Assembly (NCBI GenBank): GCA_937946835.1
Contig: CALFAV010000067.1
Span: forward strand, 1 to 64,000
Source: an uncultured Verrucomicrobiae bacterium
GTDB taxonomy: Bacteria; Verrucomicrobiota; Verrucomicrobiia; Limisphaerales; J093
Direction: 5' to 3'
Length of the DNA: 64,000 nt
Below are positions 52,215-59,999 of this stretch, one piece after another; the first letter of the stretch is position 1; each line of letters opens with the position of its first letter. The position numbers and the translations under genes were made by a program. Below the pieces are notes generated by a model, which had not been told where the DNA came from, searched no databases, and was given only the letters and a program-made list of their open reading frames with translations.

Positions 52215-53063
52215 GTGGTGGAAGCCAAGCTGGAACGATTGCGGGAGCTGTTGCGCGGCTACGGCTCGTGTCTGGTCGCCTACTCGGGCGGCGTGGACTC
52301 GGTGTTCCTGGCCCACGTGGCCCATCAGACCCTGGGCGCGCGCGCGCTGGCCGTCATTGCCGATTCCCCCAGCCTGCCGCGGCGCGAACTGGCCGAGGCG
52401 CTCGAGCTGGCGCGGCGCTTTGGCTTTCCGGTGCGGGTGATTCACACCCGGGAGTTCCTCAACCCGGACTACCTGGCCAATCCCCAAAACCGCTGCTATT
52501 TCTGCAAGCAGGAGCTGTTTTCCGAGCTGGCCCCCCTGGCCCGCGCCGAAGGGTTTGCCGTCATCGCCTACGGCGAAAATGCCAGCGACGCGGGCGACCA
52601 TCGGCCCGGGGCGCAGGCCGCCGCCGAGTTTCAGGTGCGCGCCCCGCTTCGGGAGGCCGGACTGACCAAGGCCGAGATTCGGGCGCTCTCCGCCCGGCTC
52701 GGCCTGCCCACCGCCGACAAGCCGCAAATGGCCTGCCTGAGTTCGCGCATCCCCTACGGCGAGGCGGTCAGCCCGGAGAAACTGCGCCTGATCGAGGCGG
52801 CGGAAAATCTCCTGCGCGACCTGGGCTTTTACGACGTGCGGGTGCGGCATCACGAGCTCAAGACCGGCGCGCTGGCCCGGATCGAGGTCGGCTGCGGGGA
52901 ATTGCCGAAATTCCTGGCCGACGGCGTGCCCCAGCGCGTGGCCGGGGCGTTAAAGGACCTGGGTTACGTGCACGTGACGCTGGACCTGCTGGGCTACCGG
53001 CGCGGCAGTCTGAACGAGTTGCCCGCTCCCACCGCTGCCTTCGGCCCGCCGCCAACCGCCTGA
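52215..53063 (+). CDS. larE: LarE-like ATP-dependent sacrificial sulfur transferase
   Basis: 282 residues from the GTG at 52215 (second GTG at 52218); longer starts add low-complexity residues. The PP-loop is LVAYSGGVDSVFLAHVA, followed by NPQNRCYFCKQELF with two cysteines and KPQMACLSSRIPYGEAVSPE with the conserved cysteine that donates sulfur in LarE. LarE builds the pincer nickel cofactor of lactate racemase-type enzymes by adenylating and thiolating the ring. No larA, larB or larC is in this window, so the dependent enzyme may be elsewhere. A close family member could act in another sulfur transfer. Confidence 0.85.
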   Translation: MVEAKLERLRELLRGYGSCLVAYSGGVDSVFLAHVAHQTLGARALAVIADSPSLPRRELAEALELARRFGFPVRVIHTREFLNPDYLANPQNRCYFCKQELFSELAPLARAEGFAVIAYGENASDAGDHRPGAQAAAEFQVRAPLREAGLTKAEIRALSARLGLPTADKPQMACLSSRIPYGEAVSPEKLRLIEAAENLLRDLGFYDVRVRHHELKTGALARIEVGCGELPKFLADGVPQRVAGALKDLGYVHVTLDLLGYRRGSLNELPAPTAAFGPPPTA

Positions 53064-53233
53064 GCCGCGCGGGCGGCGGCAAGGGCGCAGTCCCTCCCGG
53101 GCGGGCGGCGTGCGTGGATCGTTCCCCACCGGGCTCTGGCCGGCCCGGCAGCCGACAGCAGGTCTGGCGAGCCCGGCCCCCGACGCTTTGGACTCGACGG
53201 CGCAAGCTTTCCCCGCCACTTTCCCCGCCATTC

Positions 53234-54535
53234 ATGAACGCTTCTTTTGCGCGCCGCTTGGCGGGTCGCCTCGTTTTCCGCATCGCGGTGTTGATGGGCG
53301 TGGGTCTGTTTGGCCCGGGGTGGATCCTCCGGGCCGAGTTCCGCGCCGCCATCGCGGTGCGCCACGTCACGCCGGACCCGCTGCTGCCCGTCTCGGGCGG
53401 GGTCGGCCCCTCGTATCCGGTGACCCGCAAGGCGGGCGAGTTGACCGTGCGCGCGCTGGTGCTGGAAAACGACGGCACGAGGGTGGCGATTGTGAGCGCG
53501 GATTTTCTCGGCTTCCCGGCCGTGCTCGGCGACCGGGTGCGCGCGCAGGTGCGGGGCGTGCCGGGCACGAACATTCTCATCGGCGTCACCCACACCCACA
53601 GCGCGCCGGATTGTTACGGGTTTCCGGACGAGTCCGGGCGCACCGGCGCCGACCTGAAATACCTCGATTGGGTGTGCGGGCGCATGGCCGAGGCGATCAA
53701 TGAGGCGGTGGCGCGGCTGGCGCCGGCCGCGGTGAAGATTGCCACGGGCGAGGCCCGGGGCCGCATCGCCTACAACTACTACGCGGAGCAACTCTATGAC
53801 CCGCGCTGTCACGTCATTCAGTGCCTGGACGCCGCGGGCCGCCCGCTGGCCACCCTGGTCAATTACGCCATTCATCCCGAGGTGCTGGGCCCGCGTCAGG
53901 GTCTCCTCAGCCCGGACCTGATCGGGCCGCTGTACGACCGGCTGGCCGAGGCGGGCGGGGGCACCGGCATTTTCATGAACAGCGCCCAGGGCGGGATGGT
54001 CACCGCCGACAACCGCCGGCCCGGCGGCACGGAGGCCAACACCTGGGAGGAATGCGAGCGCATCGGCCGGCTGCTGGCGGACGAGGCGCTGCGCCTGGTG
54101 GCCCCGGCGCCGGTGCAGAAAAACCCGCGGCTTTACTGCGCGGCGCGCACCATCGAGTTTCCCGTGGATTCGCCCCTGCTGCTGGCGGTGATGCAAAGCT
54201 CGCCGCTCGGGTTCCGCGCGGTCCGCGAGCACCACGTGGCCACGGTGCTGAACCTGGTGAACCTGGGCAACGCCCAGATCTTGACCATCCCCGGCGAGGC
54301 GTTGCCGAACATCGGCTACTACCTCAAGCGCAAAATGGCCGGCGAGCACAACCTGCTCTTCGGCCTGACCAACGACGCCTTCGGCTACATCCTCACCAAG
54401 GAAGACTGGGGCAGCTTCAAGCGCTACGACTACATCACCCGCACCTGCCTGGGCGAGCGGACCGGGGAAATCTACGTCACCGAAGCCCTGCGCCTGGTGG
54501 CGGACAGCCCGCGGCCGGAACGACTCGGGCCTTGA
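53234..54535 (+). CDS. Secreted neutral/alkaline ceramidase-like protein
   Basis: 433 residues. The signal peptide core is IAVLMGVGLFGPGWILRA. The ceramidase N-terminal fold is visible: VRHVTPDPLLPVSGGVG, VRALVLENDGTRVAIVSADF, the zinc site GVTHTHSAPD, NYAIHPEVLG with another histidine, and FMNSAQGGM. A C-terminal LTIPGEALPNIGYYLK and GLTNDAFGYILTKEDW complete it. In this phylum such proteins are numerous and often annotated as hypothetical hydrolases; true ceramidase activity is not certain because the family acts on several amides. The ceramidase C-terminal domain is missing. It is preceded by a 170-base gap without signals. Confidence 0.85.
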   Translation: MNASFARRLAGRLVFRIAVLMGVGLFGPGWILRAEFRAAIAVRHVTPDPLLPVSGGVGPSYPVTRKAGELTVRALVLENDGTRVAIVSADFLGFPAVLGDRVRAQVRGVPGTNILIGVTHTHSAPDCYGFPDESGRTGADLKYLDWVCGRMAEAINEAVARLAPAAVKIATGEARGRIAYNYYAEQLYDPRCHVIQCLDAAGRPLATLVNYAIHPEVLGPRQGLLSPDLIGPLYDRLAEAGGGTGIFMNSAQGGMVTADNRRPGGTEANTWEECERIGRLLADEALRLVAPAPVQKNPRLYCAARTIEFPVDSPLLLAVMQSSPLGFRAVREHHVATVLNLVNLGNAQILTIPGEALPNIGYYLKRKMAGEHNLLFGLTNDAFGYILTKEDWGSFKRYDYITRTCLGERTGEIYVTEALRLVADSPRPERLGP

Positions 54536-54710
54536 GCGGGACCCGCGGGAACTCCGGAGGACCCGCCCGGACAGCCGCGGTCCAGGTGAATTGGTGGAAA
54601 GGGGACCCGGCGCGGAGCCCGGAAGCTGGCGCGCTGAACCGTTTTCCCAGCCCCGGTGTTGCCGGTGACTTGACGGGGACACGGGAATGTTTGAGGGAGC
54701 AACCGGGCGG

Positions 54711-55121
54711 TCAGGCCCTGCCGCCCAGGCTTTCCATGAACTGCCGGGGCTTTTGCATCAGCTCGATCTCGTAGCCGTCCGGCGCGTCAATGAAGGCGAA
54801 GCCGCTGCCGTCGGGGCGCAACGTCGGTCCATCCGAGTACTTCAACCCGTGCCGGGCCAGGTGTTTTTCAAACTCCTCGAGGCTTTCGACCTCGAAGGCC
54901 AGGTGGGTGAGGTCAGGCTGCACCTGCACCGGCCCGCTGGCCGGGTAGTAGCACAGCTCGAGGGTTTCCTCGCTCTGAGGCGCCTTGAGAAACACCAGTT
55001 CCGAACCGCGCGGGGACTTGTGACGGCGGATTTCCCGCAGGCCGAGCACCTCGGTGTAAAAGCGCACGCTGCGCTCGAGGTCGTTCACGCGGTACCGGGT
55101 GTGGAGCAACTTGGTCACCAT
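54711..55121 (-). CDS. VOC-family (glyoxalase-like) protein
   Basis: 136 residues from the ATG at 55121. The fold repeats as two beta-alpha-beta-beta-beta modules: KLLHTRYRVNDLERSVRFYT, LGLREIRRHKSPRGSELVFL, then LTHLAFEVESLEEFEKHLAR and GSGFAFIDAPDGYEIELMQK. Metal ligands are a histidine in LLHTRYRV, a glutamate in LELCYYP, a histidine in DLTHLAFEV and a glutamate in GYEIELMQK, the pattern of glyoxalase I. It could be lactoylglutathione lyase, but thiol-independent VOC proteins look alike. It lies 61 bases downstream of the RNase P RNA gene. Confidence 0.85.
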   Translation of the reverse strand: MVTKLLHTRYRVNDLERSVRFYTEVLGLREIRRHKSPRGSELVFLKAPQSEETLELCYYPASGPVQVQPDLTHLAFEVESLEEFEKHLARHGLKYSDGPTLRPDGSGFAFIDAPDGYEIELMQKPRQFMESLGGRA

Positions 55122-55182
55122 GTCGGCAGGGTAACGACGCGGCCCGGGCCTGCCAAGCCACGCCGCCGGGCCCCGAAAGGGA

Positions 55183-55589
55183 ACCCCGGAAGGGCTGTAA
55201 GCCGAGTTCTGTCTGCCCCGCCCACAAGCGGGGGAGAGGCTCATTTCTCTGAGCGGCCAACCCGGGATCTGCGCCGCGGTTGGCGGCGCGCGGCGCGGGC
55301 CACGCTCTGGATCCCCTATTTGGCCTTGCACCCGATGGGGTTTTCCGTGCCCCGGCGCTTGCGCGCCGGGCGGTGGGCTCTTACCCCACCTTTTCACCCT
55401 TGCCGGACGGCCCGAAGGACGCCCGGCGGTTTGTTTTCTGTGGCACTGTCCGTCGGCCGGGCCTCGCGACCCGACCGCCCGCGTGTATTCCCGGGCCGCA
55501 GCCCGGGGTTACGCGGCATCGCGCCCTGTGGTGCTCGGACTTTCCTCCCCCGGTGGTCACCGGGAGCGAGCCTCCGCCCTTCCGGGGTT
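55183..55589 (-). ncRNA. rnpB: RNase P RNA (class A)
   Basis: About 407 bases on the minus strand. Conserved bacterial RNase P elements are readable in transcript order: GAGGAAAGTCCGAGC, CAGAAAACAAACCGCC, GGTGGGGTAAGAGCCCACCG, and ACAGAACTCGGCTTA near the 3' end. The ends pair perfectly as stem P1: AACCCCGGAAGGGC at the 5' end (55589 down to 55576) with GCCCTTCCGGGGTT at the 3' end (55196 down to 55183). This ribozyme removes 5' leaders from pre-tRNA. It is transcribed divergently from rpsT, with its own -10/-35 just upstream. Confidence 0.95.
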
Positions 55590-55598
55590 CGTGGAAAG

Positions 55599-55627
55599 AC
55601 ATTACGCGCCGCGCGCGGCCGGGGCAA
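55599..55627 (-). promoter_or_regulatory. Sigma-70-type promoter of rnpB
   Basis: On the minus strand, TTGCCC (55622-55627) and TAATGT (55599-55604) are 17 bases apart. TAATGT ends about 8 bases before the expected 5' end of the RNA (55589-55590), as a -10 box should. Confidence 0.6.
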
Positions 55628-55749
55628 GGGCGCACCAGGGTGCCGGCAGACCCAGCTCGGCTTGCGGACCGGTTCGGTTCTCGGTGCCCATTGGTCCCGT
55701 CCCACCGCGGGAAAACGAGGGGCCGGGCTGAAGCCGCTCCAAACCATCG

Positions 55750-55777
55750 TTGACACGAGCAAGCTTTGGGATACGAT
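55750..55777 (+). promoter_or_regulatory. Sigma-70-type promoter of rpsT
   Basis: A consensus -35 TTGACA (55750-55755) and -10 TACGAT (55772-55777), 16 bases apart, lie 25 bases before the rpsT start. They are the best promoter match I see in the window. Confidence 0.7.
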
Positions 55778-55802
55778 GCCGGGCCTTTGACCAGACATTG
55801 CT

Positions 55803-56099
55803 ATGCCCAGAACCGCATCAGCCGCACGGCGCGTCCGCGTCAACGCCCGGCGGACCGCCCGGAATCAAAGCGTGAAGTCGCGCCTGAAGACCTTGGAAAA
55901 ACACTTCCGGGAGGCCCTGGCCGGCAAACAACGGGACGCCGCGGCCGCCGCCCTGCGCCAGGTGGTGTCTGCACTGGACAAAGCGGCCAAGACCGGCGTC
56001 ATCCATCGCGGTAAGGCCAATCGCAAGAAATCCCGCCTCACCACCCTGCTGGCGCGCCTGACTCCGGCTCCCCCAACCCCGGCGGCGGCGACGGCTTGA
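55803..56099 (+). CDS. rpsT: 30S ribosomal protein S20
   Basis: 98 residues, basic and alanine-rich helical protein typical of S20: RRTARNQSVKSRLKTLEKHF, then ALRQVVSALDKAAKTGVIHR and GKANRKKSRLTTLLARL. It binds 16S rRNA in the small subunit. The C-terminal tail APPTPAAATA is a short extension. A near-consensus promoter (55750-55777) drives it. There is no Shine-Dalgarno before the ATG. Confidence 0.93.
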   Translation: MPRTASAARRVRVNARRTARNQSVKSRLKTLEKHFREALAGKQRDAAAAALRQVVSALDKAAKTGVIHRGKANRKKSRLTTLLARLTPAPPTPAAATA

Positions 56100-56153
56100 A
56101 TTCTCCGGCCCGGTCGGGAGGCCGTCGGTGGGTCGAGACTGTCCGAACGGATT

Positions 56154-56822
56154 TCAAGGTGCTGGTGGGGCGCGCGGTTGGATCAGCACCCGGCCGTCGG
56201 CCACCACGATGGCTTGGAGTTTTTTGAGCAACTCAACGCTGGCCGCGTCTTTGTAAAGATCCTTGGCCAGATTCTGACTGCGGATGCCGACCATGGCCTG
56301 CTCGGGCACGCGCTGGCCGTTGACCTCGAGCGCGTCGAGGGTGACCAGCAGGATGCCGTTGTCGAGCGAGGCCTTGACCTCGGCGACGCCGTTGAAATAA
56401 CGCCCCCGCAACACCCGCCAGCCCGGTACCAGACGCTCCAGGGGCAGGCTGAGCGTGCCCCGCAGTTTGTTCCCCACGATGGCCACGTGCACGTGGTCCT
56501 TGAACTCACCGGCCTGGGGGGCGTGGGCAATCAACAGGTTCAACTCCCGTTCGGACAGGGAAAGCGGGGCGGTGGGACGGCCGGCCTTGAGGGCCTCGGC
56601 GAATTCCCCGAACCGCTCCTGCACGCTGCGAATCTCCTCCGGGCTGGCCTCCACGCGCGGGACGGGCATGGGGGTGGGCGAGGTGTAGCGGGCCACCAGC
56701 CGGTTGAGGGTGTAACGGGCGCCGAAATACAGGCCGAAAGCGCCGACGACCAACAGAACCACCAGGGTGAGGCACCCGTAGAACAAACAGCCACGTCCTT
56801 TGCCGGTTGGGGTTTCCGCCAT
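56154..56822 (-). CDS. Single-pass membrane protein of unknown function
   Basis: 222 residues from the ATG at 56822 (MAETPTGKGRGCLFYGCLTL). One transmembrane helix (FYGCLTLVVLLVVGAFGLYF, about residues 14-34) precedes a proline-rich linker and an external domain. The domain reads PLSLSERELNLLIAHAPQAG, VAIVGNKLRGTLSLPLERLV, and ITLDALEVNGQRVPEQAMVG-like strands. This resembles LptA/Lpt- or lipid-binding-type beta domains loosely, but I recognise no family. The frame reads further upstream, but only into repeat sequence. Confidence 0.65.
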   Translation of the reverse strand: MAETPTGKGRGCLFYGCLTLVVLLVVGAFGLYFGARYTLNRLVARYTSPTPMPVPRVEASPEEIRSVQERFGEFAEALKAGRPTAPLSLSERELNLLIAHAPQAGEFKDHVHVAIVGNKLRGTLSLPLERLVPGWRVLRGRYFNGVAEVKASLDNGILLVTLDALEVNGQRVPEQAMVGIRSQNLAKDLYKDAASVELLKKLQAIVVADGRVLIQPRAPPAP

Positions 56823-57769
56823 AAACGCAAGGGGTGATGTGCGGCTACTGTGCCGGCCCCTCCGGATTCCACAATGAAAATCGCCGCCTCCATCTGGGGG
56901 ACATGTCTCTCCATGTCTGGCGGTGAACCGGCAATCAGGGTGACGGCAGAAACCCAGCCCGCCCACCACGGGGGGTAATCCCACGGCTCGTCTTCCGACC
57001 AGATGTGGATGAAAAGCCAGGGAATCAGCCCTGGAGTCGCCCTCAACGGTGGCGACAGGCGTCCCGCCTGCCGGAGCGCCGGGCTTCCAGCCCGGTGGCA
57101 GTCGCCTTCCGGAGCGCAGATTGGTAATCTGCTGTATCGCCGATTGGCAGGGCGGCGGCACGGCGAGAATCTGGTGGAGCGCCGGGCTGGCTGCCAAATC
57201 GCCACTGCGGCGGTGGGTGTGCCCGGCCGCGGAGAATCGTGTTCCCGTCCCGGCATGGCCCCGAGACCCGATGGAACCAGTGCCCGATAAGAAGGATTGA
57301 CGATGAGCGGATTGGCGACGCCTTCATCTTGAGGCCCGCTGGGGCCTCGCCTCGGTTTGTGGAGCGAGGCCACTGGTGTTTTGTGGGATCGCCTGACCCC
57401 ACGTGGACCTCAGGTCCGGTGCACACCGGCGGGAGCTCGTTCCGGGCTCCGGGGCCATGCACGGGGACGCGACGCAACGCAGTTGTTTCCGCTCCGGGGG
57501 ACCATTCCCAATCTTTTGCCTCCGCCCCAGAGGCGAAAATTTCGTCCCCTACCGAGGTTGAAAAGGGGGCTTTCTGGGCGCTTCAAAATTCACTTGGCAA
57601 GGTTCAAGAATGGGAAAAATTAAATGCAAACCTAAACCCTAAACTCCGATTAAAACCATGAAAAAAAATTGTTCAACAGTTTGCTTGGGTCCGCCACGCT
57701 TGGGGCCGTTGCGCCCTGGTCGGACAGCATCAAGACCGGCTTCGGGCAGCTCCACGACGTTCTCCCGGT
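56823..57769. repeat. 947-base gap with hairpin array G and a paired GC-rich structure
   Basis: No convincing gene. Hairpins CCAGGGAATCAGCCCTGG (57017-57034), CAGGCGTCCCGCCTG (57056-57070), CCGGGCTTCCAGCCCGG (57079-57095) and GCAGATTGGTAATCTGC (57116-57132) form array G. Downstream, GAGGCCCGCTGGGGCCTC (about 57331-57348) is a 7-bp stem followed by GGCCTCG...CGAGGCC. From about 57580 the base composition turns AT-rich, which suggests the promoter of the PEP-CTERM gene. On the minus strand 56870-57010 reads PWLFIHIWSEDEPWDYPPWW, protein-like but with no start. Confidence 0.65.
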
Positions 57770-58852
57770 TTGCTGATGTTGGTACTGGGAACGGTTGTAC
57801 CGGTAATCGGCGCGCCGGTATTTATGAACACCGGCGGACCTGACGGGCCCGGGGGACTCGGCGGCGGGGCCATTTCATTTGGGGTCGCGCCGTGGGGACT
57901 TCCCCTGAATCCCGGAGCGCCCACCTACCTGCCGAACAATTTCAACGGGCGCGCCGACATTCTGACCAATCCCGGGATCGGTTTGACCGCCGATCCGGTC
58001 GTTGCGAACAACACCAAGTCGGTGATTTCAGGGCCGTGGGGACCGGCGAATTTCCTGTATCTGACGCAAGTAGGGGGCGGGAACGTCCACGGGCCGTTCG
58101 GCGTTGGCGGCGCGGTGATTCACGGACCAACGTTTGGTTTCCAGTTGGCTGATGGGGGCGTTCCCGGGGGCGTGAGCGCTTCGTATCAGGTCATGTCTTG
58201 GAATGCCACGTTTACCGATGCGGCCGGCTCCGCCGCCGGAACTCTGGGCAATTACATTGCCATGGCCGGTACGGTCCCGGCGGTTCAGGACGTGGCGATG
58301 GTGGCCTTGCGGCTTCAACTGAGTGGCTTGGCCATTGGGGTCGTGGAGGTACCGGGCCTCATCTTGGCGGTCGAGCGATTCGGTCCGACGACCTATAACG
58401 CTTTGGCCCTGCAGGACGTCTTGGGAATTGGGGCCTTACCGATGCCGGGTGGGTGGGGTATCATGATCAATCCGGCCACGGGTCAGTTTTTGGCCATGGC
58501 CTACAACGTCTTCCCTTTCGCGATTCCCCCCGGCGAAACACTTACGGCCAGGGTCACGGCCACCGTTTATGCCGATCCCGCCGATCTTCAGTTCCCCGCT
58601 TCAAGCTTTTTTGACGTCTTCACTGAAATTGACATTGGTCCAGGAATGCAGGCTTTCGACGGCGGCGCACCACCACCCCTACCCAACAACATGTTGTTCA
58701 CCGGGGTGGGAGTGCCCGAACCCTCCGCAGCGCTCATAACCGCGGTGGGGCTCTTGATGGCTGCTGCTGCTCGCACCGCGCGCCGGAGGCGGGCCTCTTC
58801 CTCGCGGCGGATCGCCGGTCTCACAGCGACCCACACACCCAGTTTCACCTGA
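57770..58852 (+). CDS. PEP-CTERM protein, start uncertain
   Basis: The frame codes 360 residues from a TTG at 57770 (ATG at 57776). It begins with a hydrophobic signal core (LLMLVLGTVVPVIGA, cut before PVFMNTGG). The body is glycine-rich and beta-type with no known domain. It ends VPEPSAALITAVGLLMAAAA then RTARRRR, a PEP-CTERM signal, with about 20 extra residues. Upstream, an ATG at 57658 in a different frame, followed by eight A, could have supplied a leader if frames were shifted. Codon third positions are noticeably less GC-rich than in neighbours, a hint of transfer. The 3' end overlaps the convergent YkgJ-type gene by 8 bases. Confidence 0.65.
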   Translation: MLMLVLGTVVPVIGAPVFMNTGGPDGPGGLGGGAISFGVAPWGLPLNPGAPTYLPNNFNGRADILTNPGIGLTADPVVANNTKSVISGPWGPANFLYLTQVGGGNVHGPFGVGGAVIHGPTFGFQLADGGVPGGVSASYQVMSWNATFTDAAGSAAGTLGNYIAMAGTVPAVQDVAMVALRLQLSGLAIGVVEVPGLILAVERFGPTTYNALALQDVLGIGALPMPGGWGIMINPATGQFLAMAYNVFPFAIPPGETLTARVTATVYADPADLQFPASSFFDVFTEIDIGPGMQAFDGGAPPPLPNNMLFTGVGVPEPSAALITAVGLLMAAAARTARRRRASSSRRIAGLTATHTPSFT

Positions 58853-59315
58853 AGCTAAAACGTCTCCGAAGGGAACTTTGCCGAGCCGGTTCCGGCCCCG
58901 TTTTTCGTGATTCGAAGGGGATGCGCCGATCTCGGGAGCCGCACCGCGGCCACGGGAACAAGGGGAAAAGTTCACCTCCGGTCGCTACGCGGATGAGCTG
59001 CTGCCATTCGTCCGGCGAGACCTCGCGCGGTACGGCGCGGCAAAACCGTTCAAAGCCGGGAAAGTTCCACCCGTTGGGGAAGTCCCGGCACTGCTGCGGC
59101 TTGACCGGCTGAATCCGGCAGTCGCGTCCTTCGAGAAAGTCGCACTCGCCGTTGGCCTTTTCGAGCAGCGCCAGGCCCCGGCGATCCGGGCGCAGCCGTG
59201 TGTGCCGCGCGATGAACTCCCGCTCGCCCGGGCCCAGAAACGCCGCGCTGCCCCGCACCCAGCCCGGCCAGCGGCAACACACCGCGCAGCGCTGGCATTC
59301 CAGAAACGTGGGCAT
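58845..59315 (-). CDS. YkgJ-family cysteine-cluster protein
   Basis: 156 residues from the ATG at 59315 (MPTFLECQRCAVCCRWPGWV); a GTG at 59327 is possible. The cysteine pattern CxxCxxCC at the N-terminus, then DCRIQPVKPQQCRDFPNGW, is that of YkgJ/zinc- or iron-cluster proteins (PF03692-like). The function of the family is not firmly known. The C-terminal tail is basic and low complexity. It follows pncA on the minus strand by 47 bases and may be in its operon. Its end overlaps the PEP-CTERM gene. Confidence 0.8.
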   Translation of the reverse strand: MPTFLECQRCAVCCRWPGWVRGSAAFLGPGEREFIARHTRLRPDRRGLALLEKANGECDFLEGRDCRIQPVKPQQCRDFPNGWNFPGFERFCRAVPREVSPDEWQQLIRVATGGELFPLFPWPRCGSRDRRIPFESRKTGPEPARQSSLRRRFSFR

Positions 59316-59362
59316 GAGCAGCTCGACTTGTCCGGCCCGGGGGCGACCGGCCCGCCCGGTTT

Positions 59363-59977
59363 TCAACCCGGCCGCAGCGCGTCGCTCGGGCCGATGCGCA
59401 CCCCGCGCTGGCGCAGTTCGGCGGCCCCTTGCGCAAAGCCCGCCGCCGAAATCGGGCGCGTGGCGTCCTCCAGTATCGCGACGCGGAAACCCAGCTCGGC
59501 CGCGTCGCGCGCGGTGCAAGCCACGCAGAAATCGGCGGCCAGCCCGGCCACGTGCACCTCGCTCACGCCCAGACCGCGCAGCCATTCGGCCAGGCCGGTC
59601 TTGCGCCGCCGGCCGTTGTCGAAAAAGCCCGAGTAGCTGTCCACGCGCCGGTCCAGGCCCTTGCGAAAAATCGCCGCCGCACGGCCGGTGTCGAGCGCGT
59701 CGGCCAGCGCCGCGCCCGGGCTGTTCCAGACGCAGTGCTCGGGCCAGAGCACCTGCTCCAGGCCGTCGAGCACGATTCGCTCGAGCGGTTTTCGGCCCGG
59801 ATGCTGCGAGGCGAAGCTCAGGTGATCGGGCGGATGCCAGTCCTGCGTCAACGCCACCAGCGGATAGCGCGCCTGGATGCGATTGAGCACCGGGATCACC
59901 GCGTCGCCCTCCGGCACGGGCAACGCGCCGCCGGGCAGAAAATCCCGTTGTACGTCCACAATGATCAGCGCGGTCAT
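59363..59977 (-). CDS. pncA: Nicotinamidase
   Basis: 204 residues. The isochorismatase-like hydrolase motifs are complete: IIVDVQRDFLPGGALPVPEG with the catalytic aspartate, TQDWHPPDHLSFASQHPG with metal-binding D, H and H, FRKGLDRRVDSYSGFFDNGR with the lysine, and GLAADFCVACTARDAAELGF with the nucleophilic cysteine. It deamidates nicotinamide to nicotinate. It follows pncB by 22 bases on the same strand, so the two form a nicotinamide-salvage operon to nicotinate mononucleotide. Confidence 0.93.
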   Translation of the reverse strand: MTALIIVDVQRDFLPGGALPVPEGDAVIPVLNRIQARYPLVALTQDWHPPDHLSFASQHPGRKPLERIVLDGLEQVLWPEHCVWNSPGAALADALDTGRAAAIFRKGLDRRVDSYSGFFDNGRRRKTGLAEWLRGLGVSEVHVAGLAADFCVACTARDAAELGFRVAILEDATRPISAAGFAQGAAELRQRGVRIGPSDALRPG

Positions 59978-59999
59978 GGCTTCAGGTCTCCGACACGGT

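Noticed and set aside
57239-57661. A 140-codon frame before the PEP-CTERM gene
   Set aside because: There is no start context, no family features, and it crosses hairpin structures and the AT-rich promoter-like stretch.
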